Shown piece after piece: positions 1 through 7,502 of a stretch of DNA of 64,000 bases. Both the position numbers and the translations under genes were made by a program. Positions within the stretch are counted from its first letter, which is position 1. Each line of letters begins with the position of its first letter. The DNA is from an uncultured Poribacteria bacterium. Its GTDB lineage: Bacteria > Poribacteria > WGA-4E > WGA-3G. The DNA lies in contig OY282383.1 in NCBI GenBank assembly GCA_958295855.1, forward strand, positions 564,481 to 628,480. Reading direction: 5' to 3'. The notes beneath the pieces are model-generated. The model did no database searches and was not told the DNA's origin. It saw nothing but the letters and a program-made list of their open reading frames with translations.

Positions 1-293
<293 letters not shown>

Positions 294-331
294 TTAATCA
301 ATTCCTCTGTGTACACAAAGGAGTTGATTAA
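294..331. promoter_or_regulatory. 38-nt imperfect palindrome between rpsI and purA
   Basis: The two 19-base arms pair except at two positions, one of them a G-T wobble. The arms begin TTAATCAA and the centre is TGTGTACACA. It lies in the rpsI-purA gap, so it could be an operator or an RNA hairpin controlling purA. No U-tract follows on the minus strand, so it is not a textbook terminator. Function is inferred from position only. Confidence 0.45.
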
Positions 332-372
332 GGTTCGTTAATCTGACAGGTTCACTACAGGCAATCAAAACC

Positions 373-768
373 TTAACGTTTAGAGAATTGAAAGCGGGCA
401 CGTGCACCTTTCTGTCCGTATTTCTTGCGTTCAACCATTCTTGCATCGCGCGTCAAGAATCCTGCTTTTTTCAAAGACAGCTTCAAGGATTCCTCCGCTT
501 TAACGAGTGCGCGTGCAAGTCCATGCGAAATTGCACCCGCTTGCCCCGTGTGCCCCCCACCTTTTACGTTGACGAGGACAGCATACTCCCCAACCTTTTC
601 AACATGCTCAATGGGGCGTTGTGCTGCCTGCCAGTGATCTGCGCGCTGAAAGTATTCGGTAATCGGTTTTTTATTTACAATAATGCCGCCTTCACCACCG
701 GGGATGATTCGGACGCGCGCGACCGATGTTTTGCGCCTGCCGGTCCCCCAGTATTGCTCAATAGCCAT
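373..768 (-). CDS. rpsI: 30S ribosomal protein S9
   Basis: Small-subunit ribosomal protein S9, whose C-terminal tail reaches the decoding site. The protein begins [19 protein letters not shown] and ends [18 protein letters not shown], both typical of S9; the 131-residue length fits the family. An upstream in-frame GTG at 786 is rejected because it overlaps the ribosome site: GGAGGT lies about 11 bases before the ATG at 768. It follows rplM on the same strand, the usual L13-S9 pair, so it is presumably co-transcribed from the rplM promoter. Confidence 0.97.
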   Translation of the reverse strand: MAIEQYWGTGRRKTSVARVRIIPGGEGGIIVNKKPITEYFQRADHWQAAQRPIEHVEKVGEYAVLVNVKGGGHTGQAGAISHGLARALVKAEESLKLSLKKAGFLTRDARMVERKKYGQKGARARFQFSKR

Positions 769-846
769 TCCGTTTCTAACCTCCACAGTTGATTGGTAGC
801 CTTGCGAGGCACAGGGCCCTCGCGCTACGGTAGATTGCGATAGATT

Positions 847-1284
847 CTACAATGCTAAGACTTCCGGTGTCTGTGCTTGGTGCGGATGTGCAGGGCCGGT
901 GTAAACCTTGAGGCCCTTCATGAGTTGCCGACCGAGGTGATTTTTTGGAAGCATCCCCTTGACAGCAGCGGAGATAATGAACTCAGGCTTAACGGCCATC
1001 TGCTCCTCAAAGGTTCTATATTTATCCCCACCGGGGTAGCCGCTATGCCGAAAATAGGTTTTCTGCACCGTTTTATTGCCTGTGACAACCACCTTCTCCG
1101 CATTAACAACAGCAACGCGAAATCCCAAATCCGCATGCGGTGTAAACCGGGCATTATGTTTGCCTCTCAACACTTGTGCAATTCGAGATGCTAAACGCCC
1201 TAGCACTTGCCCTTCCGCATCCACCACATACCATTTAATCTCTTTATCCGCTTTTGGAAAATAGGTTTTCGTTTTCAGTACCAT
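847..1284 (-). CDS. rplM: 50S ribosomal protein L13
   Basis: Large-subunit ribosomal protein L13, an early assembly protein. Recognised from [16 protein letters not shown] near the N-terminus, the HSGYPGG motif, and [17 protein letters not shown] followed by [11 protein letters not shown] near the C-terminus. The start is the Met of [15 protein letters not shown], with AGGAA about 8 bases upstream; an in-frame start eight codons earlier lacks a ribosome site. First gene of the L13-S9 operon. A consensus promoter at 1424-1452 would give a leader of roughly 130 bases, long enough for autogenous control, though I recognise no specific r-protein leader fold. Confidence 0.97.
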   Translation of the reverse strand: MVLKTKTYFPKADKEIKWYVVDAEGQVLGRLASRIAQVLRGKHNARFTPHADLGFRVAVVNAEKVVVTGNKTVQKTYFRHSGYPGGDKYRTFEEQMAVKPEFIISAAVKGMLPKNHLGRQLMKGLKVYTGPAHPHQAQTPEVLAL

Positions 1285-1423
1285 GTGACTTCCTGTTCCT
1301 TCAATCAAAACTTTTTAACAAATTGCAGTAGATAAGTTTGTGCCGCAACGCTATCAACTGGAAAATTTCGCCAAAGAACTCCTATGCAATCACAACCGCG
1401 CATTGCGCACACAACCATAAGAT

Positions 1424-1452
1424 ATTATACCATAAAAAACGCCGTTTGTCAA
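1424..1452 (-). promoter_or_regulatory. Sigma-70 type promoter for rplM-rpsI
   Basis: On the minus strand: TTGACA (complement of 1447-1452), 17-base spacer, TATAAT (complement of 1424-1429), with TGG directly before the -10, so an extended -10. It points into rplM. Confidence 0.75.
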
Positions 1453-1557
1453 AACTAAATTTAGATTTAGGGGCGGATCGGTGCATATCAGGTGGATGCG
1501 TTCATCGTCCATCTCGCGTAGGATTTCAAGGTTGTCGCAGAAGTAGAGTTTGTTCAT
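1450..1557 (-). pseudogene. DNA methyltransferase N-terminal fragment
   Basis: The reading frame starts MNKLYFCDNLEILREMDDER and continues to IHLICTDPPLN. This matches the opening of beta-class N6-adenine/N4-cytosine DNA methyltransferases, where DPP(Y/F) is catalytic motif IV. A ribosome site (TTGGAG) precedes the ATG. After the DPP the similarity stops and the frame ends within about 30 residues, in the rplM promoter region. Catalysis is impossible without the remaining motifs. It reads as a gene truncated by rearrangement, perhaps a former restriction-modification or orphan methylase. Confidence 0.6.
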
Positions 1558-1726
1558 TTGTATTCTCCAAGGCCTTGGACACTGGCGGTTTCTCCTCTCT
1601 GATTTCCACACCATTATTTGGCACGGCTCCACATCCTAAACGCCCTAACAGGAAAACCACCAAAGCTATAAGCAGCGGAATAGCAAGGAAACCCCAATTC
1701 ATCATTCTATCTATCCATTTTGCCAT
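1526..1726 (-). CDS. Small single-pass membrane protein, function unknown
   Basis: A 66-residue frame beginning MAKWIDRMMNWGFLAIPLLI. One hydrophobic stretch (residues about 11-29) is followed by a polar tail, so a small membrane protein or lipoprotein-like peptide (a Cys follows the hydrophobic segment). A good ribosome site, AAGGAGA, sits 9 bases before the ATG. Its 3' end overlaps the start of the methyltransferase fragment, suggesting they once formed an operon. No family recognised. Confidence 0.4.
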   Translation of the reverse strand: MAKWIDRMMNWGFLAIPLLIALVVFLLGRLGCGAVPNNGVEIREEKPPVSKALENTNEQTLLLRQP

Positions 1727-1958
1727 TTGTCTGATCTCCTTATCCAGGATAAAGATAGACCCAATATCCCTAAAAAAAAGAAAGCGTCTCTACAAGACTA
1801 AAGAAGGGAAGGAGACGCAATGTAAGGATAAACATGTCGATTTTGATAGAAGTTGAAGTTTAACAGAAATTTGGGTCAGATGTCAAACAAACCCTAGCGT
1901 TTTTCTGAGAAATTCTCGCAGATGCGACAATCAACAGGAATTAGCGTCTATTTTCAAA

Positions 1959-2363
1959 TCAAGCCTGGGGTGATTCAGCCACTTGCTCTGGGCTTGTCTC
2001 TAAGGGCGCGTTTGAGGGCGTTAATTGTTCACTTGCGAACTCACTACTATGGCTCTCTGCCGCTAGCGGTTCAATTGAAAGCCGCCACCCCAACGCCTTG
2101 AGAATAGTACTAAGGGTACCAAGTTGCAGCGCATCTTCACTGAATAGGAATTTTGAGAGGGCTTTTGGGGCAATGCCACCTTGCTTGGCAACTTCGGAAA
2201 TCCCGCCCTGCGCTTCTATAACATTCCGGAGCCCTTTGAGAAAAAATGGCGTGTCACCATCAACGAGGTATTCTTCGAGTGAAACTTGAAGGTAGCCAAT
2301 AGCCTCCTCCCGGGCAGCAAGCTGTTCTATTAGGAACTCGTGCCATGTTCTCAGTTTTTCCAT
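1959..2363 (-). CDS. HigA/HI1420-type antitoxin of a type II toxin-antitoxin pair
   Basis: A 134-residue DNA-binding antitoxin of the 'addiction module antidote' family. Seen: GISEVAKQGGIAPKALSKFL (a Cro/C1-type helix-turn-helix) and LGTLSTILKALGWRLSIEPL, both characteristic. Family members pair with a HigB/RelE-fold toxin encoded just upstream and repress the shared promoter. The start at 2363 has AAGGAG 8 bases upstream; an in-frame TTG/GTG nine codons earlier is less likely. The C-terminal 30 residues are Ser/Glu-rich and not typical. The toxin gene is present only as a 3' remnant that still overlaps this start, so the antitoxin appears orphaned. Confidence 0.8.
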   Translation of the reverse strand: MEKLRTWHEFLIEQLAAREEAIGYLQVSLEEYLVDGDTPFFLKGLRNVIEAQGGISEVAKQGGIAPKALSKFLFSEDALQLGTLSTILKALGWRLSIEPLAAESHSSEFASEQLTPSNAPLETSPEQVAESPQA

Positions 2364-2510
2364 CGTTGTGTCTCCTTGTATTGCAACCAATAATCCTTTG
2401 CACGTTCAATGTCACTTGCCTGTGACGACTTGTCGCCCCCACAGAGGAGAAGATGGTTTCTCGTTTTTATGAGCGTGGAGTCTAAGTATAATACCCTGAA
2501 ACGAAACAAA
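2351..2510 (-). pseudogene. HigB/Gp49-type toxin, C-terminal remnant
   Basis: Reading the minus strand in one frame gives LLLCGGDKSSQASDIERAKD followed by YWLQYKETQR. This is the diagnostic C-terminus of the HI1419/Gp49-like RelE-superfamily toxins. The frame is closed by a stop just upstream and there is no start codon or N-terminal half. Its stop codon lies a few bases inside the antitoxin gene, the normal toxin-first overlap, so this is the original partner, now 5'-truncated and very likely inactive. Confidence 0.75.
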
Positions 2511-2756
2511 AATCAAGAAAAAAACAGCGTGGCTGTTCAGGGTTACACTTATTGTATATTGGGATATATTCTCGCTCCTTACGCAAAAGAGATATGAAAT
2601 TTCATAGTAAACCTCACAAAACCCACTCATAGTGTAGGTTTACAACCTTTTGGGAACACATCACTCTCCGGAGGCTACCATGAAACGCCCACGATTTCCT
2701 TTAGGTATTATGGATGAGTATCGCGTAACACCAATCTGAAATTTTCAACTTCTTGC
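2511..2756. other. Gap upstream of the ArsA-type gene
   Basis: AT-rich stretch between the divergent antitoxin/toxin remnant and the ArsA-type gene. It holds only a possible 19-residue frame (separate entry) and no other recognisable gene or repeat. Confidence 0.5.
2680..2739 (+). CDS. Possible 19-residue leader peptide or gene stump
   Basis: A short frame, MKRPRFPLGIMDEYRVTPI, preceded by CGGAGG five bases before the ATG. The ribosome site is the only reason to list it. It could be a leader peptide, the stump of a lost gene, or chance. Confidence 0.2.
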   Translation: MKRPRFPLGIMDEYRVTPI

Positions 2757-2785
2757 TTGCAATTCAATAACTTTTTTGGTATACT
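2757..2785 (+). promoter_or_regulatory. Promoter for the ArsA-type gene
   Basis: TTGCAA, 17-base spacer, TATACT, with TGG before the -10. It ends about 40 bases before the ArsA-type start. Confidence 0.6.
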
Positions 2786-2826
2786 TAAAAAGATAATACA
2801 ACCCCAATCAAATTGGATTGCAAATA

Positions 2827-4020
2827 ATGCGAATTATCCTTTACACCGGTAAAGGTGGCGTTGGGAAAACAACCATCGCCGCAGCCACAGGTATCAAACT
2901 CGCTGAACTCGGCTACAAGACCATCGTGATTTCACTCGATGCGGCGCATTCGCTACGCGACGCGTTTGATAGCGAAGAAAAACTCGTCCGCGGAAGCACT
3001 GAAAAGCAAACGCAAATCAATGACAACCTCTGGATACAAGAGATTAACATTCAGGAAGCAATAGTCGAGTACTGGGACGATGTTTACAACTACATCCGTT
3101 CCCTGTTGAACCGCTCAGGGCTTGAAAACCTCGTCGCCGAAGAGATTGCAGTGTTTCCGGGAATGGAGGAGATCTGCGCGCTCCTCTATATTAACCAATA
3201 TGTGCGTGAAAACGCATACGATGTGATTATTCTCGACTGCGCGCCCACCGGAGAATCACTTCGGTTCGTTAGCATACCGACGACGCTGGAATGGTATATG
3301 AACCACATTTTCAAATTAGAGCGCAGCTTGGCAAAAATCGCAGGGCCAGTCATTGAACGCGTCAGCTCCGTACCCATCCCGCGGGATAACTACTTTCAAA
3401 ACATTCAAGACCTTTTTGATAAATTGGAAGGTATTGACAGCGTACTCACCGATGCGAAGATTACAACAGTACGCTTGGTAACGAACCCAGAGAAAATTGT
3501 GATCAAAGAGACGCAGCGGGCGTTTATGTACTTTTGTCTCTATGGGCTCTGCATTGATGCTGTGATTATCAACCGAATATTTCCCGAAGAGGTAGAGGCT
3601 GAATATTTTGAATTCTGGAAACAGACACAACAGCACTATATTAAAGCGGCAAATAACTACTTTTCAGACGTGCCAATCTGGAGAGTCAACCTCTTTGCTG
3701 ACGAAATTGTTGGGGAGCCGGGGTTGCGTCAGCTAGCAGATGCACTCTATGCAGATATTAACCCGGCATCGCAGTTTTCTGACGAAAGCCCGTATCAATT
3801 CCAAAAAACTGAAGGTGCGTATCAGTTGTCTATGCGCCTCCCCTTTCTTAGCAAAGAGGAAATTGAACTGGTAAAGCACGGAGATGAATTAATTGTCACG
3901 ATAGGCGGCTTTAAGCAACACGTGGCACTGCCGCGCAGCCTTTCCAACAAAAAAACCACCGGGGCGAAACTGACAAAAGAAGGGTTGGTAATTACGTTTG
4001 AGGCAGAAGCCCGCGGTTAA
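2827..4020 (+). CDS. ArsA/Get3-family ATPase
   Basis: A cytoplasmic ATPase of the arsenite/tail-anchored-protein (ArsA/Get3) family, 397 residues. The deviant P-loop TGKGGVGKTTIAAATG is at residues 8-23, the A-loop/switch SLDAAHSLRDAF follows, and the ILDCAPTGESLRF motif is clear. The end (SMRLPFLSKEEIELVKHGDE onward, about 70 residues) matches the HSP20-like domain seen at the C-terminus of many bacterial ArsA paralogues. The Cys pair that binds arsenite is not obvious and there is no arsB or arsR nearby, so arsenic resistance is not supported. Start chosen at ATG 2827 rather than TTG 2818. A small gene follows 11 bases downstream. Confidence 0.88.
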   Translation: MRIILYTGKGGVGKTTIAAATGIKLAELGYKTIVISLDAAHSLRDAFDSEEKLVRGSTEKQTQINDNLWIQEINIQEAIVEYWDDVYNYIRSLLNRSGLENLVAEEIAVFPGMEEICALLYINQYVRENAYDVIILDCAPTGESLRFVSIPTTLEWYMNHIFKLERSLAKIAGPVIERVSSVPIPRDNYFQNIQDLFDKLEGIDSVLTDAKITTVRLVTNPEKIVIKETQRAFMYFCLYGLCIDAVIINRIFPEEVEAEYFEFWKQTQQHYIKAANNYFSDVPIWRVNLFADEIVGEPGLRQLADALYADINPASQFSDESPYQFQKTEGAYQLSMRLPFLSKEEIELVKHGDELIVTIGGFKQHVALPRSLSNKKTTGAKLTKEGLVITFEAEARG

Positions 4021-4031
4021 AGGAGGAAACA

Positions 4032-4258
4032 ATGTTGTTTTCACTCATCAACGAGGTGAAAGAACGGATTGTGGAAGAACTCTCGAAGGACCATGGTGAA
4101 TCCATCACTCACTTCCGCAACGCTGAGATTGAGTTTTTGAAACGAAAAGTATACCACTATTTTCAATAGTGGTGAACTCCTCCCGGTCGTTTATAAATGA
4201 GGAGATTCAGTGCATCGACCGGTGGTTAGAGAAGCAGTCCGAATCTTGCAATAAGTAG
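4032..4258 (+). pseudogene. Small gene split by a 41-nt palindromic element
   Basis: An ATG with a strong ribosome site (AAAGGAGG) starts MLFSLINEVKERIVEELSKD and runs to FRNAEIEFLK. The frame then enters a hairpin element and stops at 4169. Removing exactly 41 bases (4143-4183) rejoins it in frame to RSFINEEIQCIDRWLEK and a stop at 4256-4258, giving a smooth amphipathic helix of about 60 residues. As it stands, translation gives only 45 residues ending in repeat-encoded sequence. It directly follows the ArsA-type gene, so it was probably a partner of that ATPase. Function unknown. Confidence 0.6.
4143..4183. repeat. Palindromic element (CCACTATT hairpin), copy 1, inserted in a gene
   Basis: Core CCACTATTTTCAATAGTGG: an 8-base stem around TTC, flanked by GTATA on the left and TGAAC on the right. 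Related copies lie at 4314-4340, 7246-7275 and 19989-20020. The reading frame of the surrounding gene is restored by deleting 41 bases here. Confidence 0.7.
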
Positions 4259-4313
4259 AAGCCTGTTTTGTCCATCTCAAAATGAGGTATATTCGTTTGT
4301 GGTGGCCCAATAG

Positions 4314-4340
4314 GTATACCACGCATTTTCAATGCGTGAT
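4314..4340. repeat. Palindromic element (CACGCATT hairpin), copy 2
   Basis: CACGCATT-TTC-AATGCGTG with the same GTATAC left and TGAAC right flanks as copy 1. The stem sequence differs on both arms while pairing is kept, which suggests selection for the hairpin. The gap 4259-4387 otherwise shows nothing recognisable. Confidence 0.65.
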
Positions 4341-4387
4341 GAACTGCTTATTGTGCATGCGGAGGCACATCAACATGTGAGCAGTTT

Positions 4388-5074
4388 ATGGAAACCAGCA
4401 AAACGGACAAAGCCGTCGTTACTGTAGCCGTTACAACGCTTTTAACGTTTTTAATAGTGAACTACATCGGCTCCATCTGGCTCCTTTATCCAAACCTGCT
4501 GATTGCGATAGGCTTATTCGGTTACTGTATCTGGCAGAACGGTGAAGGGACTTCTCTTCTTTCAAGAAGCCTGCTTTTTGGATTTACTGCCACCCTGACA
4601 TACATACCGATGGACTGGTTGTTCTCACGAAAAGTGCATCTCATTTTCTACCTCCGTCCAGATTTTCTGGCGAACATGACAACACCGATTGGGTTGATAC
4701 TGAGCTGGGTGGTGTTCGCAACACTCACAGGCTACTGTTATCAGCAGTTGGAAATGATTTGCCGTAACCGTGAAGTTGCCGGAGCTGCCCTATTGGCAGC
4801 AGCTACCACAGGTATCGGTGCTGCTGTCGGAAGCACAGTCATCTATGGACTGGGTTCATCACATTTATGGACATGGAACGCGAAATGGATAGATACCACA
4901 CCACATATCGCATCGGTGCCGCTCTTTGTACCTGTCGCTTTTCTGCTGACTTTCTTGTTGTGCCCGTATTATTTTCATCGGGAGCAACACGCTGCGGTTG
5001 CCGGGATACGGTGTGGCATCTTTATGGGGGCATTGCAGTTTTTCTGTTTTCTACTGTTTTATATATGGAGGTAG
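4388..5074 (+). CDS. Polytopic membrane protein of unknown function
   Basis: A 228-residue protein starting METSKTDKAVVTVAVTTLLT. It has about six to seven hydrophobic segments (near residues 10-30, 35-50, 62-80, 98-118, 133-155, 178-194 and 208-226), so an integral inner-membrane protein. No catalytic or transport motif is recognised. A GGAGG lies about 24 bases before the ATG, too far to be a normal ribosome site, so the start is uncertain. It precedes hslV by a short gap and may be co-transcribed with it. Confidence 0.65.
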   Translation: METSKTDKAVVTVAVTTLLTFLIVNYIGSIWLLYPNLLIAIGLFGYCIWQNGEGTSLLSRSLLFGFTATLTYIPMDWLFSRKVHLIFYLRPDFLANMTTPIGLILSWVVFATLTGYCYQQLEMICRNREVAGAALLAAATTGIGAAVGSTVIYGLGSSHLWTWNAKWIDTTPHIASVPLFVPVAFLLTFLLCPYYFHREQHAAVAGIRCGIFMGALQFFCFLLFYIWR

Positions 5075-5180
5075 ATACTATAGTTTATGAAAAACATCAG
5101 AACACTTCGACGAGATTTTCACGTCGATATGACGACAGTCCAAACTTATCCACAGCAAGGAAAATTCCTTGAAAAAAGGA

Positions 5181-5214
5181 ATGGTTATACCCCGCAGGCG
5201 GGGCGTATACCATT
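5181..5214. repeat. GGTAT-type palindrome at the hslV start
   Basis: A near-perfect palindrome with core CCCCGCAGGCGGGG and outer arms GGTTATAC/GTATACC, lying between AAAAAAGGAATG and the codons for the catalytic N-terminus of HslV. Confidence 0.65.
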
Positions 5215-5743
5215 GCGCTCAACAACAATTTTAGCCGTGCGCCGGAATGGGCAAGTGGCTATCGGTGGCGATGGCCAAGTCACTTTAGGCGATATAGCCA
5301 TTAAACACAGCGCACGAAAGATTCGCAAAATCCATGATGACCGGGTGCTGATAGGTTTCGCCGGCTCTGCATCGGATGCCATCACCCTATATGAAAATTT
5401 GGAGAAGAAACTGGAAAAGTATCGTGGGCATCTTCAGAAATCTGCGGTGGAACTCGCACGAGAGTGGCGAACGGATAGGATGCTGAGACAAGTAGATGCC
5501 CTCCTCATCGCTGCCGATGCCAGCGATAGCTACCTGATTTCGGGCCAAGGCGATGTCATCGCCCCCGACGATGATGTTCTGGCAATCGGTTCCGGCGCGT
5601 CTATCGCTCTATCTGCTGCCAGAGCCTTGCTCAAGTACTCCGCCCTGACAGCACCCGAGCTCATCGCAGAGGCACTCCAGATTACGAGTGAAATTTGTAT
5701 CTACACCAACGCGCGCATTGAAGTTGAAACAATAAAAACGTGA
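5213..5743 (+). CDS. hslV: HslV (ClpQ) peptidase subunit of the HslUV protease
   Basis: The N-terminal threonine peptidase of the ATP-dependent HslUV protease, which forms two hexameric rings capped by HslU. Seen: STTILAVRRNGQVAIGGDGQ with the catalytic Thr, then GFAGSASDAITLYE, ELAREWRTDRMLR, IGSGASIALSAARALL and SEICIYTN, all standard HslV blocks. I start at TTG 5213 (M-R-S-T-T-I), which gives the usual 176 residues. The frame is open upstream to an ATG at 5087, but those 42 extra residues are unlike HslV and include peptide encoded by a palindromic repeat. The repeat seems to have separated the original ribosome site from the coding start, so the true start needs experiment. Confidence 0.9.
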   Translation: MRSTTILAVRRNGQVAIGGDGQVTLGDIAIKHSARKIRKIHDDRVLIGFAGSASDAITLYENLEKKLEKYRGHLQKSAVELAREWRTDRMLRQVDALLIAADASDSYLISGQGDVIAPDDDVLAIGSGASIALSAARALLKYSALTAPELIAEALQITSEICIYTNARIEVETIKT

Positions 5744-5808
5744 TATACTCCCCCAGCTGAAGCAGTGGGGAAACTTCTTACCCCGTGCCAGCAAGGTGGA
5801 TTGTGGTA

Positions 5809-7022
5809 TCAACAAGGGTTGCTCGCCGAGGCGAGTCTGATACCCTCTCCGCCAAAGGTTGATATCCCAACCTTAAGAATGTTTATCGCCGCATTCACAT
5901 CTCTATCATGCAGGGTTTTACACACATGACAATACCACTCCCGGTCTTTGAGTTCCAGAAACATCACACGCTGTCCGCAATTGTGGCATATCGGCGTGGT
6001 AGGCTCCCAACGCCAGATGGTTTCCACACGCTTGCATCGTTTGTGTGCTTGCCACCGTATCTTTTGCATGAACTCACCGAAGCCGAGGTCGGAGATTTTC
6101 TTCCCCCAGAGGCGTTTCATACCTTTGAGGTTCAAGTCCTCGAAGAAACATACGTCAAACAGACGGACGAGTTCGAGGGCAAGTTTCCAGTGATGGTCTT
6201 CGCGTTGGCGAGTGATTTTCCGATGACAGCGTGCGAGATGCTTCCGTGCGCGTTCACGATTGTTGCTACCGCGTTTTTTCTTGGATACAACACGGTTTGC
6301 TTTGGAAACCTTGGCAGCAGACTTTTTATAGAATTGAGGCGACTCATACTTCTTACCATCAGAACAGGTGAGAAAGGTTTTGAGACCGAAATCAAACCCA
6401 GCAGCCTGACCCATCTTCGGTTCGGGACTCAAGCCTTCGTCATCTGTCACGATGGACAGATACCAATCGCCCAGTGTGTCACGTTTCACGGTAACACGTT
6501 TCACGTCGCCTTCGAGGGGACGGTGCAGCCAAAAGCGATACCAAGTTGTGAACGAAAAGTGAACAACTTTTTTATTTCTTACATTCGTTTGTTGAGACGT
6601 ATTTTGGCAACAGGCACACGGCACTTATCTCTGCGTTTATCAGAGACTGTTTCTATTTTGACATGGGTACCATCAAACGTCATAGAGCGGTATTTACGCC
6701 AACCTTTGAACTTGGGAGGACGCTTCGCCCGGCGCTCAAAGAAGTTAATATAGCCACGCTCAATGCGTTTCAGGCACTCTTGCAAAGCCCACGAGTAAGG
6801 TTTCTTCCAGGGCGCGTATTTCGGAAGACGCTTCAACTTCGTCAGGTGTTTGGCGAGGCGATAGTAATTCGCGCGTTTGTAACCTTCATATTTCCCGTAG
6901 ATACGGTAGTGCCTACGGGACAGAGCAATGAAGTGGTTATGCACCTGACTGATGAGACGCGTGTTAGACATCAAGTGTCTATTACGCTTATGAGATTGTA
7001 TTTTGTATTTAAAGGTTCGCAT
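5809..7022 (-). pseudogene. tnpB: TnpB (IS200/IS605 OrfB) nuclease, disrupted
   Basis: TnpB is an RNA-guided RuvC-like nuclease. The N-terminal half (7022 down to 6579) starts MRTFKYKIQSHKRNRHLMSN. The C-terminal half (from about 6540) runs from RFWLHRPLEGDVKRVTVKRD through FDFGLKTFLT (RuvC-I Asp), FFEDLNLKGM (Glu) and CHNCGQ...CHVC to HDRDVNAAINILK (zinc ribbon and last Asp). The two halves are in different frames because a 41-base palindromic element sits at 6541-6581; deleting it joins KRM to YRFWLH in frame. All catalytic residues survive, so it was recently active and is now inactivated. Confidence 0.85.
6541..6581. repeat. AAGTTGT/ACAACTT hairpin element inserted in tnpB
   Basis: Arms CCAAGTTGTG and ACAACTT, followed by TTTTTATTTCTT. 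The same unit occurs at 52355-52420 and 54134-54199 in longer form. Removing 41 bases here repairs tnpB. In the plus direction it also looks like an intrinsic terminator (hairpin plus T-run). Confidence 0.75.
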
Positions 7023-7245
7023 TGTTTTTCTCCAGCATTGTTCCCGTTTGCATACGGCTGCGGTAGAGACCGCGCCTTGCGACGCGGATGCAAATCTCTA
7101 CCAACAATGCTTGAAGCATTATATACTATTTTGCAAAGTCATGCAATGGTAGAATCCCCTGCTTTGCAGGGGTTTCATACCAATAATGTTTTTTGCGTTT
7201 TCTACATCCCCACGCTGAAGCATGGGGTTTTGAAAACGGGGAGTT
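7023..7245. other. Gap upstream of the broken tnpB, likely element end
   Basis: No gene. Holds a GC-rich imperfect stem (near 7050-7100), a GGTAT-type palindrome at 7148-7183 and the CCCCA-CGCTGAAGCA-TGGGG hairpin near 7208-7226. Probably the left end of the IS plus later small insertions. Confidence 0.5.
7148..7183. repeat. GGTAT-type palindrome
   Basis: Core CCCCTGCTTTGCAGGGG (7156-7172) with outer arms ATGGTA and ATACCA. Confidence 0.7.
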
Positions 7246-7275
7246 GATAAAAGTATATCACTATTTTCAATAGTG
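7246..7275. repeat. Palindromic element (TCACTATT hairpin), copy 3
   Basis: TCACTATT-TTC-AATAGTGA flanked by AAAAGTATA and TGAAC. The T-A closing pair replaces the C-G of copy 1, keeping the stem. Confidence 0.65.
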
Positions 7276-7301
7276 ATGAACCCCTTGCAATTTACAAAAC
7301 T

Positions 7302-7332
7302 TGCAGCACAAACCTCTGACGAGATTTAACTT
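7302..7332 (+). repeat. Dispersed TTGCAGCACAAACC repeat, copy 1
   Basis: TTGCAGCACAAACCTCTGAC followed by a GAGATTTA-like end. Found again in the same orientation at about 12493-12521 and inverted at 13489-13517. Confidence 0.55.
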
Positions 7333-7347
7333 GTCTGAGGGTATGAG

Positions 7348-7363
7348 CCCCTGCAAAGCAGGG
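7348..7363. repeat. GGTAT-type palindrome
   Basis: Core CCCCTGCAAAGCAGGG, followed by ATTTATACCATT. It lies in the leader of hslU. Confidence 0.65.
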
Positions 7364-7456
7364 ATTTATACCATTGCAGAACTTTCTTGCAACCTTCATT
7401 CTCTGCATTTTTTGTAATTTAAAAGGACATCAGACCCATTCTGAATCGGCATATCA

Positions 7457-7472
7457 CCCCTGCTCGCAGGGG
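7457..7472. repeat. GGTAT-type palindrome, degenerate
   Basis: Core CCCCTGCTCGCAGGGG, followed by CAAATGCC, about 20 bases before the hslU ribosome site. Confidence 0.55.
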
Positions 7473-7502
7473 CAAATGCCACTATTTTTTGGGAGGTTAC
7501 CC

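Larger units (their letters stand above)
5744..7250 (-). mobile_element. IS200/IS605-type element (tnpB only) between hslV and hslU
   Basis: A tnpB-only insertion lies between two genes that are normally adjacent. Both edges carry CCCCA/TGGGG hairpins (near 5751-5771 and 7208-7226), consistent with the subterminal hairpins of this family, but I cannot fix the exact ends. There is no tnpA transposase gene, so movement would need a transposase in trans. The stretch between the tnpB 3' end (5809) and the left edge is where the guide RNA of TnpB elements is normally encoded. Confidence 0.65.

Noticed and set aside
2827..4020. Arsenite efflux ATPase (arsenic resistance)
   Set aside because: No arsB, arsR or arsC nearby and no recognisable arsenite Cys pair; many ArsA paralogues serve other roles.
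7374..7502. HslU starting at ATG 7374
   Set aside because: The extra 43 residues are encoded by repeats and unlike HslU; TTG 7503 has a GGGAGG ribosome site at proper spacing.
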